Below are positions 1 to 6,806 of a DNA stretch of 15,856 nucleotides, piece after piece. Source of the DNA: Clostridium sp. CAG:221 (GTDB taxonomy: Bacteria; Bacillota; Clostridia; Clostridiales; Clostridiaceae). Under the pieces are notes generated by a model. The model was not told the origin of the DNA. It was given only the letters and a program-made list of their open reading frames with translations, and made no database searches. Location: positions 50,758 through 66,613 of the forward strand of contig FR883382.1 in assembly GCA_000435835.1 (NCBI GenBank), given 5' to 3'. The translations under genes and the position numbers were made by a program. Numbering within the stretch: the first letter of the stretch is position 1; each line of letters begins with the position of its first letter.

Positions 1-1
1 G

Positions 2-382
2 GCAATAATAATAAATATATTTGTATATGGAATTTGTGCAATATTATTTGATTTGCCTACAGCAATTTACTCAATAATATATACTACCTTTTATTCATTA
101 ATAATTGATAAAATACATTATCAAAATATCAATACTACAGCAATGATATTTACTAAGAAAAAATGTATTGATGATAGAATAATGAAGGAGATGCATAGAG
201 GAGTAACGTATTGGCAGGGAAAAGGTGCATATACCAATGAAGATTCATTAATCCTTGTAACGGTAATTTCTAAATATGAAATAAGCCAGCTTAAGAAAAT
301 AGTTAAAGAAATAGATCCTAAAGCATTTATAATATTTAATGATGGAATGGATGTAACAGGAAATTTTGAAAAGAGATTATAA
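2..382 (+). CDS. YitT family membrane protein, C-terminal part (5' end outside window)
   Basis: The reading frame is open from base 2, so this is the 3' part of a gene that starts upstream. The first ~45 residues shown are hydrophobic and look like the last membrane segments of a YitT-type integral membrane protein. The last ~80 residues match the soluble DUF2179 domain that ends these proteins: the stretch RGVTYWQGKGAY, followed by a beta-alpha-beta pattern and the ending DGMDVTGNFEKRL, is typical. Related proteins have five or six membrane segments plus this cytoplasmic domain; the role of the family is not established. An apparent TTG at 53 is internal, not a start. A strong terminator follows at once, so it ends its transcription unit. 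The identification rests on recognition of the C-terminal domain. Confidence 0.8.
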   Translation, partial: AIIINIFVYGICAILFDLPTAIYSIIYTTFYSLIIDKIHYQNINTTAMIFTKKKCIDDRIMKEMHRGVTYWQGKGAYTNEDSLILVTVISKYEISQLKKIVKEIDPKAFIIFNDGMDVTGNFEKRL

Positions 383-401
383 AATTTAGATATATTTATA
401 T

Positions 402-447
402 AAAAACATATTATTACAATTCTGAAATTGTAATAATATGTTTTTTT
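402..447 (+). terminator. Intrinsic terminator after the YitT-like gene
   Basis: A long, nearly perfect inverted repeat pairs AAAAACATATTATTACAAT (402-420) with its complement from 426, with a five-base loop, and ends in a run of seven T. It lies 20 bases past the stop codon. The arms are A- and T-rich, so it could work on both strands, but no minus-strand gene reads into it. Confidence 0.85.
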
Positions 448-497
448 CTATAAATAATACACTGTTATATAAAAAGGATAATTTAATCACAAAATAG

Positions 498-2873
498 ATG
501 ATTTTAAATATACCTGTTAGTAGTAAGAAAAATAATAAGAAGATACAAATGAGTACTGTTACAGGAAAAGTAATTTTTAATTCCACTAGTAGTGCCACAG
601 TTTCAGATCCAGAAAATATAGCCATTCCAAATATTTCAGTGGCGCTTTTAGATAGTAATAATAATGGATTAATAATAGAAACTGATTCTGAAGGGATATT
701 TACATTTATTAATATTCCATCAGGAGAATATAGATTATATGAAGTAGCACTATTAAAACCAACAGCTGATAATCCAGGAAATTTTAATGAAAGTCAAGAA
801 ATTTTATTTATAAATGAAAGTGATCCAACTGTAGATCAAATTAAAATATTACCAGAAGGAACTAATGATATTGTATCTCTTAGTCCTAATTTAGTTTTTA
901 TAACAGTAGAAAATGAAGAGATTAAAGATTTATATTTTTTAGATTCACCAAGAATATTAATATATTTACCTTTGAATCAATATTCTGTAGTTGGTGAGAA
1001 TTTAATAACAGCCATTGATAATGGAACCTGGGGAAGCTATCCAGCAGGAACTAGTGTAGGAACAAGCCCAAATGTAGAACCATATAAATTGCAAGATGAA
1101 GGAATTAACACTGAGTTTTATACTGCTTTTTCCTATGTACAATATGATAATAGGCCATATTATGAAATTTCTATAGGTGGAAATGTTCATGACGGAGATT
1201 ATAGTGTTGTAAATATTACAACAAATGATGCTTTTAAGCAATATGGTGGATGGTGGAATTTATCTACAGGAGATGAAAGAGATAGATTTGCAATAATAAA
1301 TGGTGATTATCCAGGACAGCCATTTTTTCAAACTTCCATTGATGGTTTAGAACCAGACACTAATTATGTATTTTATACTTGGTTTTGCAATATTGATATT
1401 TCAAAAACAGAAGAAAGACCACGTTTAGCTGTAAGGATTGTTGATAGTACAGGAAATAGATTATTTAATGAGAATTTGAGCAATACTTTTCCAGCTACCA
1501 ACATTCCTACTTGGAATCAAGTTGGAACTATATTTAAAACTGAAAATTATACAACATCCCAAACAAGATTTTTTCTTCAGTTTCTTAGTGAGGGAGATAC
1601 TGCAGCAGGAAATGATTTTGCTTGTGAATCAGTATTTTTATTTAAATTACAAACTTCTGCAGTAACAGCAATAAATAAAACTGTAGATAATAGATTTGCA
1701 AGAGAAGGAGATGTACTATTATATACTTTAACCTTTACTAATACTAGTTTATTTACTATTACCAATGTTTATTTAGAAGAAAATATATCTCCTTATGTAA
1801 TAATTAATAGAAGTTCTTTAGTTATTAACAATGTACCTTCACCTTCAAGCTGGGGAGCAAATGATATAATTAATTTACCAAATGTTAATTCAGGAAAAAC
1901 TGTAACTATATCTTTTACTGTAATAGTAAAAGATAATTTAGAAAGTAAAACTGTTATAAAAAATAATGCTACATTGGTTTATTCATATTCTCTTGAAACA
2001 GGTACTAATACTAATAGAATTGTATCTAATACTGTTGAAACTTTTGTAGGGATATGTGATTGTCCACAATATCCAATAGGCGTAACAGGTGCAACAGGTC
2101 CAGCAGGAAGAGAAGGTGCAACAGGTGCAACAGGTCCAATGGGACCAACTGGACCAAATGGGATACAAGGAATTAGAGGAGAGCAGGGTCCTACAGGAGC
2201 TACTGGACCTGCAGGACCAGCCGGTCCAGTAGCTAGATTAGGGTCAGCAGAAATGCAAGAAATAGTAAATTTATTAATAATAATTGGCTTTGTAACTATT
2301 GAACAAATAGAGGAATTCAATTATGTAACAGTTGAGGAATTGGAATCTTATAATTTTGTTACTGAGGAACAAATAGAAAACAATAATTATGTGTCTTATG
2401 AAGATTTATATAGAACAAACCTTATAACTTATAATAAAATTAAAAATATAAATAAAGGATTTTTTGCCCAATATAAATTATGTAGTTTATTTTATAAAAA
2501 AGATAAATTTATCAAAATGAAATTTATTAAAGTTATAGGTGAGAAAAATAAATTTAACGTAAAGGCTCAAAATTATATTCAACTAAATATACCAACTGCC
2601 TATTATATATCCTATAGCATAAATATAATTACTAATTCACCTATATACAAATTAAGTAGTTTTTTTATTTTAAATAAGAAAATAATTAAAGAAAGTTTAT
2701 TTGAAGTTTCAAATTATAATATATATAGTAATAGTATTACTATTACTATGACAAGTGGTTGTATTATTATATGTGCAAACCCAGAAGATGAATTATCATT
2801 AGTTATAAACAATTACTATAAAAGTAAAGTTTCAATAGTTTCAGGTAAAGTATGTATAATATCCATTTATTAA
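498..2873 (+). CDS. Mosaic collagen-like surface protein with DUF11 and BclA-like C-terminal domain
   Basis: A 791-residue protein with several visible parts. Residues ~18-85 look like a carboxypeptidase-regulatory or SdrD-B-like beta sandwich (TDSEGIFTFINIPSGEYRLYE). Residues ~150-385 resemble a jelly-roll, carbohydrate-binding-like region (EPDTNYVFYTWF, GNDFACESVFLF). Residues ~390-520 match a DUF11 domain (GDVLLYTLTFTN, NNATLVYSY). Residues 528-578 are 17 uninterrupted Gly-X-Y triplets, residues 597-650 an 11-residue repeat, and residues ~650-791 resemble the TNF/C1q-like trimerising end of BclA. No signal peptide, membrane segment or sorting signal is seen, which fits a spore coat or exosporium protein made in the mother cell. 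That location is inferred. The start is uncertain: the ATG at 498 has AAGGA 19 bases away, while the ATG at 549 has a weak AAGAAG nearer and would give 774 residues. The gene stands alone between two terminators. Confidence 0.8.
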   Translation: MILNIPVSSKKNNKKIQMSTVTGKVIFNSTSSATVSDPENIAIPNISVALLDSNNNGLIIETDSEGIFTFINIPSGEYRLYEVALLKPTADNPGNFNESQEILFINESDPTVDQIKILPEGTNDIVSLSPNLVFITVENEEIKDLYFLDSPRILIYLPLNQYSVVGENLITAIDNGTWGSYPAGTSVGTSPNVEPYKLQDEGINTEFYTAFSYVQYDNRPYYEISIGGNVHDGDYSVVNITTNDAFKQYGGWWNLSTGDERDRFAIINGDYPGQPFFQTSIDGLEPDTNYVFYTWFCNIDISKTEERPRLAVRIVDSTGNRLFNENLSNTFPATNIPTWNQVGTIFKTENYTTSQTRFFLQFLSEGDTAAGNDFACESVFLFKLQTSAVTAINKTVDNRFAREGDVLLYTLTFTNTSLFTITNVYLEENISPYVIINRSSLVINNVPSPSSWGANDIINLPNVNSGKTVTISFTVIVKDNLESKTVIKNNATLVYSYSLETGTNTNRIVSNTVETFVGICDCPQYPIGVTGATGPAGREGATGATGPMGPTGPNGIQGIRGEQGPTGATGPAGPAGPVARLGSAEMQEIVNLLIIIGFVTIEQIEEFNYVTVEELESYNFVTEEQIENNNYVSYEDLYRTNLITYNKIKNINKGFFAQYKLCSLFYKKDKFIKMKFIKVIGEKNKFNVKAQNYIQLNIPTAYYISYSINIITNSPIYKLSSFFILNKKIIKESLFEVSNYNIYSNSITITMTSGCIIICANPEDELSLVINNYYKSKVSIVSGKVCIISIY
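2079..2231 (+). repeat. Collagen-like Gly-X-Y repeat (17 triplets)
   Basis: Seventeen consecutive triplets with Gly first, often GPT, GAT or GPA, with Thr or Ala frequent in the third place. This is the usual composition of bacterial collagen-like stalks, where Thr can be glycosylated. The stretch is short for a BclA-type protein, implying a stalk of only about 51 residues. Its minus-strand reading gives Pro-rich shadow frames that are not genes. Confidence 0.9.
2286..2450 (+). repeat. Tandem 11-residue (33-base) repeat after the collagen stalk
   Basis: Five consecutive 11-residue units: GFVTIEQIEEF, NYVTVEELESY, NFVTEEQIENN, NYVSYEDLYRT and a degenerate NLITYNKIKNI. The pattern is [G/N]-aromatic-V-T-x-E-E/Q-I/L-E-x-x. 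DNA identity between units is lower than protein similarity, so the repeat is old and kept by selection. Similar YVTxEEL units occur in shafts of trimeric fibre proteins, so a trimerising neck between stalk and head is a reasonable inference. Confidence 0.75.
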
Positions 2874-2913
2874 TAAAAAAATTATAAAAAGCTTGAAAAA
2901 AATACTCATATAC

Positions 2914-2959
2914 AATACCATTACAAGTGTATATACATATGTAATGGTATTTGTTTTTT
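2914..2959 (+). terminator. Intrinsic terminator after the collagen-like gene
   Basis: AATACCATTACA (2914-2925) pairs perfectly with TGTAATGGTATT (2940-2951) over 12 bases, with a 14-base loop, followed by TGTTTTTT. It separates the surface-protein gene from the hydrolase gene that starts at 2991. Confidence 0.8.
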
Positions 2960-2990
2960 AACATTAATAAAGATGGGAGGATAATATATT

Positions 2991-3533
2991 ATGTCTAGGT
3001 TACTTGTTGTAATTGATTATCAAAATGATTTTGTCAATGGTGCTTTAGGATTTGCAAAAGCAGAAACTTTAGAAAAAGGTATATGTAATAAGATAGAGGA
3101 ATATTTAAATAGAGGAGATAAAGTAATATTTACTTATGATACTCATTATGAAAATTATCTAAATACTAGGGAAGGAAAAAAGCTTCCAGTGAAGCATTGC
3201 ATCATAGATACTGAAGGACACAAATTATATGGAGAGTTGAAGAAATTTAAAGATGTAGAAAATACACTTCATTATAATAAAAAATCCTTTGGGCTATCAC
3301 CTAAAGATATGTTGGATATTGCTGAAAAGGTTCCTCAGGATATTAAGGAAATAGAATTGGTAGGTATTGTAACCAATATATGTGTTATTAGTAATGCAGT
3401 TACTTTCCAATCACAATTTGTTGATGCAGAAATAATTGTGGATGCTTCCCTTACTGCTGGTTTTGATGAAGAAATGCATAAGAAGTCATTAGAAGTTATG
3501 GAATCATTCCAAGTTAAAGTTATTAATAAGTAG
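2991..3533 (+). CDS. Isochorismatase-family cysteine hydrolase (nicotinamidase-like)
   Basis: A 180-residue single-domain alpha/beta hydrolase of the isochorismatase fold. The catalytic triad can be placed: Asp9 in VIDYQNDF, Lys97 or Lys98 in HYNKKSFG, and Cys131 in VGIVTNICVISNAV. Asp50 and His52 (TYDTHYENY) and His69 (LPVKHC) sit where nicotinamidases bind their metal ion, although the usual second His of the DxHxxNH pattern is replaced. Members hydrolyse nicotinamide or related amides; the substrate cannot be fixed. A good ribosome binding site (GGGAGG) precedes the ATG by a normal distance. The gene stands between the upstream terminator and the rhodanese gene, with its own leader. Nicotinamide salvage is the likeliest role, but this diverged clade is often annotated only as cysteine hydrolase. 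Confidence 0.85.
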   Translation: MSRLLVVIDYQNDFVNGALGFAKAETLEKGICNKIEEYLNRGDKVIFTYDTHYENYLNTREGKKLPVKHCIIDTEGHKLYGELKKFKDVENTLHYNKKSFGLSPKDMLDIAEKVPQDIKEIELVGIVTNICVISNAVTFQSQFVDAEIIVDASLTAGFDEEMHKKSLEVMESFQVKVINK

Positions 3534-3536
3534 ATT

Positions 3537-3565
3537 TTGCCATGTAAATTATTTATATCTATATT
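3537..3565 (+). promoter_or_regulatory. Candidate sigma-A promoter for the rhodanese gene
   Basis: TTGCCA (3537-3542) and TATATT (3560-3565) each match the consensus at five of six positions and are exactly 17 bases apart. Transcription would begin near 3572, about 50 bases ahead of the rhodanese ATG. In such AT-rich DNA a chance -10 match is common; the -35 match and exact spacing are what support it. Confidence 0.5.
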
Positions 3566-3622
3566 TTTTATTTATATATGTTAAAATATAAAAATAGTAA
3601 ATAAATAATTGGAGGAACAGAG

Positions 3623-3937
3623 ATGTTTAATTTTAGCATTAATGAAAGAACAATAGATATAAATGAAATTGATGAACTTATTGGAGAAATTAATTTAATA
3701 GATATAAGAGAACCTCATGAATTTAAATGTGGAACTTTAAGGACTGCTAAAAACATACCAATGGATACTTTATTAAATAATCCTGATAAATATTTAGATA
3801 AGGATAAAAAGTACTACATTATGTGTAGAGCAGGCAGAAGAAGTGCTATTACTTGTAGAGAGTTAAAGTATAAGGGCTTTGATGTGGTGGATGTAACTAG
3901 TGGAATGGCTTTTTATGAAGGAAATGAAAGAGCTTAA
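3623..3937 (+). CDS. Single-domain rhodanese-like sulfurtransferase
   Basis: A 104-residue protein that is one complete rhodanese domain. It shows the early LIDIREPHEF motif, the GTLRTAKNIPMD segment, and the active-site loop CRAGRRS beginning at Cys68, preceded by the usual beta strand YYIMC. Such proteins carry sulfur as a persulfide on this Cys and hand it to thiol acceptors. The active-site loop has six residues, the sulfur-type (not phosphatase-type) length. GGAGG lies at a normal distance before the ATG. It is followed by a terminator, so it is probably transcribed alone. It sits one gene ahead of the sulfur-using thiamine operon; a role as sulfur donor there is possible but unsupported by shared transcription. 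Confidence 0.88.
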   Translation: MFNFSINERTIDINEIDELIGEINLIDIREPHEFKCGTLRTAKNIPMDTLLNNPDKYLDKDKKYYIMCRAGRRSAITCRELKYKGFDVVDVTSGMAFYEGNERA

Positions 3938-3965
3938 TTAATAATAAATTTTTAATAAATAATAA

Positions 3966-3997
3966 AGTAAACTCCTTTATGGGAGTTTATTTTTTTA
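3966..3997 (+). terminator. Intrinsic terminator after the rhodanese gene
   Basis: AAACTCC (3969-3975) pairs with GGAGTTT (3982-3988) around a short loop, followed by a run of seven to eight T. The hairpin is compact and lies about 30 bases past the stop codon. Confidence 0.85.
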
Positions 3998-4094
3998 TGC
4001 GTGGGAAATATGGGAGATTATAAAAATAATTTAATATATCGGTATAAATTTGTAAATATAACAAATCCTAGTATTAATAAGGGAGGTAATATTT

Positions 4095-4613
4095 ATGAAT
4101 TTAATTTTGTACTTGGCATTTAACTTTTGTATTTATGGTTATCTAGGTTGGGCTTTAGAAAATCTTTTTTCTTATTTTGTCAATGGTAAGATGCAAGAAG
4201 AAGGTTTTTTAAATAGTCCTTTTAAGCCTATGTATGCTTTTGCAATGACTATGCTTATATATTTTAATAAGAGGATAGACAATGATTTTATTTTACTTTT
4301 GTTATGCCTAGTGATACCAACAGCTGTAGAATTTATTACTGGCATTATTATGAGATATTATTTTAATAAAGATTATTGGAATTACTCTAAGATAAAGCTT
4401 AATTTTAAAGGAATAATATGCTTAGATTTCTCACTATATTGGGTATTGTTATCATTTTTTGTTTTAAAGACAATACAGCCATTTATCATTGATAATGCTT
4501 ATAGAATTTTTGCATCAGCCTTGATTGTTATAGTTCCATTACAAATATTTATTATTTTAATAGACTTTATTATGACCATAAGAAAATTTAATTTACATAA
4601 AAAAGCAATATAA
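4095..4613 (+). CDS. CmpB-type putative membrane permease
   Basis: A 172-residue protein with about five hydrophobic segments. It matches the family labelled putative ABC-transporter type IV (CmpB): the first helix carries the characteristic YGYLGWALENLF, followed by NSPFKPMYAF, then PTAVEFITGIIM, and a later WNYSKIKLNFKGIICLDFS stretch before another helix. No ATPase partner is adjacent, and the transporter label for this family is weakly founded, so function is unknown. The start is clear: GGGAGG is seven to eight bases ahead of the ATG. It lies between the rhodanese terminator and the thiamine promoter, so it is likely a single-gene unit; no clear terminator hairpin follows it. Confidence 0.8.
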   Translation: MNLILYLAFNFCIYGYLGWALENLFSYFVNGKMQEEGFLNSPFKPMYAFAMTMLIYFNKRIDNDFILLLLCLVIPTAVEFITGIIMRYYFNKDYWNYSKIKLNFKGIICLDFSLYWVLLSFFVLKTIQPFIIDNAYRIFASALIVIVPLQIFIILIDFIMTIRKFNLHKKAI

Positions 4614-4660
4614 AATAAATAAAGTTTACTTCATATGGTTTTAATATATAAAAAATAAGG

Positions 4661-4689
4661 TTGAAAAAGAAAAAAGGTCGTAGTAAAAT
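4661..4689 (+). promoter_or_regulatory. Candidate sigma-A promoter of the thiamine operon
   Basis: TTGAAA (4661-4666) and TAAAAT (4684-4689) each match five of six consensus bases with an exact 17-base spacer. The start of transcription would fall near 4696, only a dozen bases ahead of the TPP aptamer, which is what a riboswitch-controlled leader should look like. Confidence 0.6.
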
Positions 4690-4705
4690 AAAGTAAAAAA
4701 TAGAA

Positions 4706-4792
4706 TAATATGCTAGGGGTGCTTATTGCTGAGAAGGTAGAACCTAACCCTAAGAACCTGATATGGTTAATACCAGCGGAGGGAAGCTTTGA
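4706..4792 (+). promoter_or_regulatory. TPP riboswitch aptamer (THI element)
   Basis: The conserved thi-box core is plain: AGGGGTGCTTATTGCTGAGA near 4715-4735, then the central GAACCTGATATGGTTAATA, then ACCAGCGGAGGGAAG ending near 4786. The CTGA and GGTTAATACCAGCG blocks are the universally conserved thiamine-pyrophosphate binding parts. It lies about 150 bases ahead of thiS, in the same direction, directly behind a promoter and in front of a terminator, so it should lower transcription of the whole thi operon when thiamine pyrophosphate is plentiful. Confidence 0.95.
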
Positions 4793-4816
4793 TAATTATG
4801 AATGATGAATGAAGGA

Positions 4817-4838
4817 AAAAATTCCTTTGGGAATTTTT
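4817..4838 (+). promoter_or_regulatory. AT-rich hairpin between TPP aptamer and terminator
   Basis: AAAAATTCC (4817-4825) pairs with GGAATTTTT (4830-4838) over nine bases with a four-base loop. No T-run follows directly (GGAGTTTATTAG comes first), so it is not a classical terminator. It may belong to the riboswitch expression platform or simply stabilise the leader; no alternative pairing with the terminator arm could be settled by eye. Confidence 0.5.
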
Positions 4839-4867
4839 GGAGTTTATTAGTTTTTTATTATTTTTTT

Positions 4868-4899
4868 GCTGTACTCATGGTGGAGTGCAGCTTTTTTTT
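4868..4899 (+). terminator. Riboswitch-controlled leader terminator ahead of thiS
   Basis: GCTGTACTC (4868-4876) pairs with GAGTGCAGC (4883-4891), nine pairs with one G-U, a six-base loop, and a run of eight T. It lies between the TPP aptamer and thiS, not after a gene, so it is the likely off-switch: formed when the aptamer is bound, avoided when it is free. Confidence 0.85.
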
Positions 4900-4934
4900 A
4901 TGTAGTAAATTATTGAAAAGAGGTGAAAGTATAA

Positions 4935-5129
4935 ATGAAGGTTAATGGTAAAGAGATAGTATTAAACGATAATAAAACAATAAGTGATTTATTAAAAGAG
5001 CTTAAGGTAAATGAAAATAGAGTTGTTGTTGAATTAAATAGGGAAATTATTGTTAAAGAAGACTTTAGTAAGATTAATTTAAAAGAAGACGATACAGTGG
5101 AGGTTATTAGTTTTGTAGGAGGAGGCTAA
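4935..5129 (+). CDS. thiS: Sulfur carrier protein ThiS
   Basis: A 64-residue ubiquitin-fold protein ending in Gly-Gly-Gly, the C-terminal tail that is adenylated by ThiF and then carries sulfur as a thiocarboxylate to ThiG for thiazole synthesis. The sequence MKVNGKEIVLNDNKTISDLL and the ending DDTVEVISFVGGG are typical of ThiS in pattern and length. AAAAGAGGTGA is a good ribosome binding site eight bases ahead of the ATG. It is the first gene after the TPP riboswitch. The gap to thiF is unusually long (88 bases) because a low-complexity repeat lies there. Confidence 0.93.
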   Translation: MKVNGKEIVLNDNKTISDLLKELKVNENRVVVELNREIIVKEDFSKINLKEDDTVEVISFVGGG

Positions 5130-5130
5130 A

Positions 5131-5217
5131 ATAATGATGAATTATGAATGAAAAATGAAGAATGAAAAATTAAAAATGAAGAATTAAGAATTATGAATGA
5201 AGGGTTAAGAATTAAAA
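5131..5217 (+). repeat. AT-rich low-complexity repeat between thiS and thiF
   Basis: The gap consists of degenerate copies of units such as AATTATGAATGA, AAAAATGAAGAAT and GAATTAAGAATT. AATTATGAATGA occurs here at 5140-5151 and 5189-5200, and again in the riboswitch leader at 4794-4805. The 15-base TGATGAATTATGAAT (5135-5149) recurs inverted at 12475-12489. It is a dispersed intergenic repeat rather than coding sequence, and it supplies the weak ribosome binding region of thiF. Confidence 0.75.
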
Positions 5218-6024
5218 ATGTTTATTAAGGTAAATGAAGCGGTTGTTGAGGTTGAGGAAGGCGTGTCTTGTTTTACCATAAGGGAAAAGGTTAAAAGGGA
5301 TTGTGACGTAGTTATCTTAAATGGTTATCCTATAACTAAAGATAGAATTCTTAAGGAAGGGGATAGCCTTTCGTTGATAAAAAAAGGTGAGATTCCTAAA
5401 GAAGAAGACTTGGAAGCATTACTGGTAGCTAGACATACACCTGGAGTTTATAGCAAGAGTAAAAGAGCTAAGATTGGTATTGCAGGGGCAGGAGGGTTAG
5501 GCTCTAATATAGCTATATCCTTAGCAAGGCTTGGTATAGGAAATATAAAAATAGTGGATTTTGATGTGGTTGAGCCTTCTAATTTAAATAGACAGCAATA
5601 TTACATAAAGGATATTGGTGAATTTAAAGTAAATGCTCTAAAGAGAAATTTAGAGGAAATCAATCCGTTTATAAATGTACAAGCTATTATAAAAAAGTTA
5701 GATAAAGATAACATAGCAGAAGTTTTTGCAGAGGAAGACATAATCATTGAAGCTTTTGATAATCCAGAATATAAGGCAGAAATAAGTACAAAAGTATTAA
5801 ATACCATGAGAGATAAGATACTTATTGCATCCAGCGGCATGGCAGGATATTATCCTTCCAATGAAATAAAAACAAGAAAGATAAATGAGAGGTTTTATAT
5901 ATGCGGGGATGGTGAAAGTGAAGCAAAAGAAGGCTTTGGACTTATGGCACCAAGGGTAGCAATTTGCGCTAATCATATGGCCAATTGCGCACTAAGATTA
6001 ATTCTAGGAGAAGAGGGGAAATAA
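5218..6024 (+). CDS. thiF: ThiS adenylyltransferase ThiF (family 2) with N-terminal ThiS-like domain
   Basis: A 268-residue E1-like enzyme that adenylates the C-terminus of ThiS. Residues 1-58 form a ThiS-like ubiquitin-fold domain (MFIKVNEAVVEVEEG, VVILNGYPI, LKEGDSLSLIKKG) without the terminal Gly-Gly, so it cannot itself be a sulfur carrier. Residues ~80-265 are the catalytic domain: the nucleotide loop GAGGLG at 90-95, then IVDFDVVEPSNLNRQQ (~112-127) with the conserved Asp and Arg residues. This fused form is known in Clostridia. The start ATG at 5218 is preceded only by a weak GAAGGG about 14 bases away inside an AT-rich repeat, which may lower translation. thiG begins one base after the stop. 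Confidence 0.92.
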   Translation: MFIKVNEAVVEVEEGVSCFTIREKVKRDCDVVILNGYPITKDRILKEGDSLSLIKKGEIPKEEDLEALLVARHTPGVYSKSKRAKIGIAGAGGLGSNIAISLARLGIGNIKIVDFDVVEPSNLNRQQYYIKDIGEFKVNALKRNLEEINPFINVQAIIKKLDKDNIAEVFAEEDIIIEAFDNPEYKAEISTKVLNTMRDKILIASSGMAGYYPSNEIKTRKINERFYICGDGESEAKEGFGLMAPRVAICANHMANCALRLILGEEGK

Positions 6025-6025
6025 A

Positions 6026-6793
6026 ATGGAAGATAAATTAATAATAGGTGGAGTAGAGCTTAAAAATAGATTGTTTGTGGGTACAGGTAAATATCCATCA
6101 AATAAGCTGATTAAAGATGTATTAGAAAATAGTGGAGCACAAGTTATAACATTAGCAGTAAGAAGAGTTGATTTTGATCATGAAGAAGAAGACATATTAG
6201 CAAATATTCCAGAAGGAGTTATTTTACTTCCTAATACTTCAGGAGCAAGAAATGCTGAGGAAGCAGTAAGGATAGCTAGATTAGCAAAAGCTATGGGCTG
6301 TGGAAATTGGATTAAAATTGAAGTTATTTCTGATTCAAAATATCTTTTACCTGATAATGAAGAAACAATAAAAGCAACAAAGATATTGGCAGATGAAGGC
6401 TTTGTGGTATTGCCTTATATGTGTCCTGATCTTTATGCAGGTAGAAGGCTTATGGAAGCAGGAGCAGCAGCAATAATGCCACTGGGAGCACCAATAGGTA
6501 GCAATAGAGGTCTTAAGACTAAAGAACTTATAGAAATAATGATCCAAGAACTGGATATTCCTATAATAGTAGATGCAGGTATCGGAAAACCATCACAAGC
6601 TATGGAAGCAATGGAAATGGGAGCTGCAGCATGTCTTGTTAATACTGCCATAGCATCATCTAAAGACCCAGCACAGATGGCAAAAGCATTTTCTATGGCA
6701 GTGGAAGGTGGAAGAATTGCTTATAATTCAAAGTTTGGTACTGTATCAAGAGATGCTAATGCTTCATCACCACTAACTGGTTTTTTAGAGTAA
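6026..6793 (+). CDS. thiG: Thiazole synthase ThiG
   Basis: A 255-residue TIM-barrel enzyme of normal length. It joins 1-deoxy-D-xylulose 5-phosphate, dehydroglycine and the ThiS thiocarboxylate to form the thiazole phosphate. The Lys that forms the imine with the sugar is Lys97 in GNWIKIEV. Other family marks are FVGTGKYPS near the start, ITLAVRR, the phosphate loops PLGAPIGSNRG and VDAGIGKPSQAMEAMEMGA, and the ending SSPLTGFL. A strong AGAGGGGA site precedes the ATG and overlaps the end of thiF, and the two genes are one base apart, so they are cotranscribed. ThiG works as a complex with ThiH in anaerobes, which matches its neighbour. Confidence 0.97.
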   Translation: MEDKLIIGGVELKNRLFVGTGKYPSNKLIKDVLENSGAQVITLAVRRVDFDHEEEDILANIPEGVILLPNTSGARNAEEAVRIARLAKAMGCGNWIKIEVISDSKYLLPDNEETIKATKILADEGFVVLPYMCPDLYAGRRLMEAGAAAIMPLGAPIGSNRGLKTKELIEIMIQELDIPIIVDAGIGKPSQAMEAMEMGAAACLVNTAIASSKDPAQMAKAFSMAVEGGRIAYNSKFGTVSRDANASSPLTGFLE

Positions 6794-6806
6794 GGAGATG
6801 AGTATT

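Noticed and set aside
1979..2320. Pro/Gly-rich frames on the minus strand opposite the collagen-like stalk
   Set aside because: They are the complement of Gly-X-Y codons (GGN-CCN), overlap a well-supported gene and have no ribosome site.
3537..4613. Rhodanese and CmpB-type genes as part of the thiamine operon
   Set aside because: A terminator follows the rhodanese gene and the thi promoter with its riboswitch lies after both genes.
5131..5217. CRISPR-like array between thiS and thiF
   Set aside because: The units are short, degenerate and lack regular spacers; it is low-complexity AT-rich repeat DNA.
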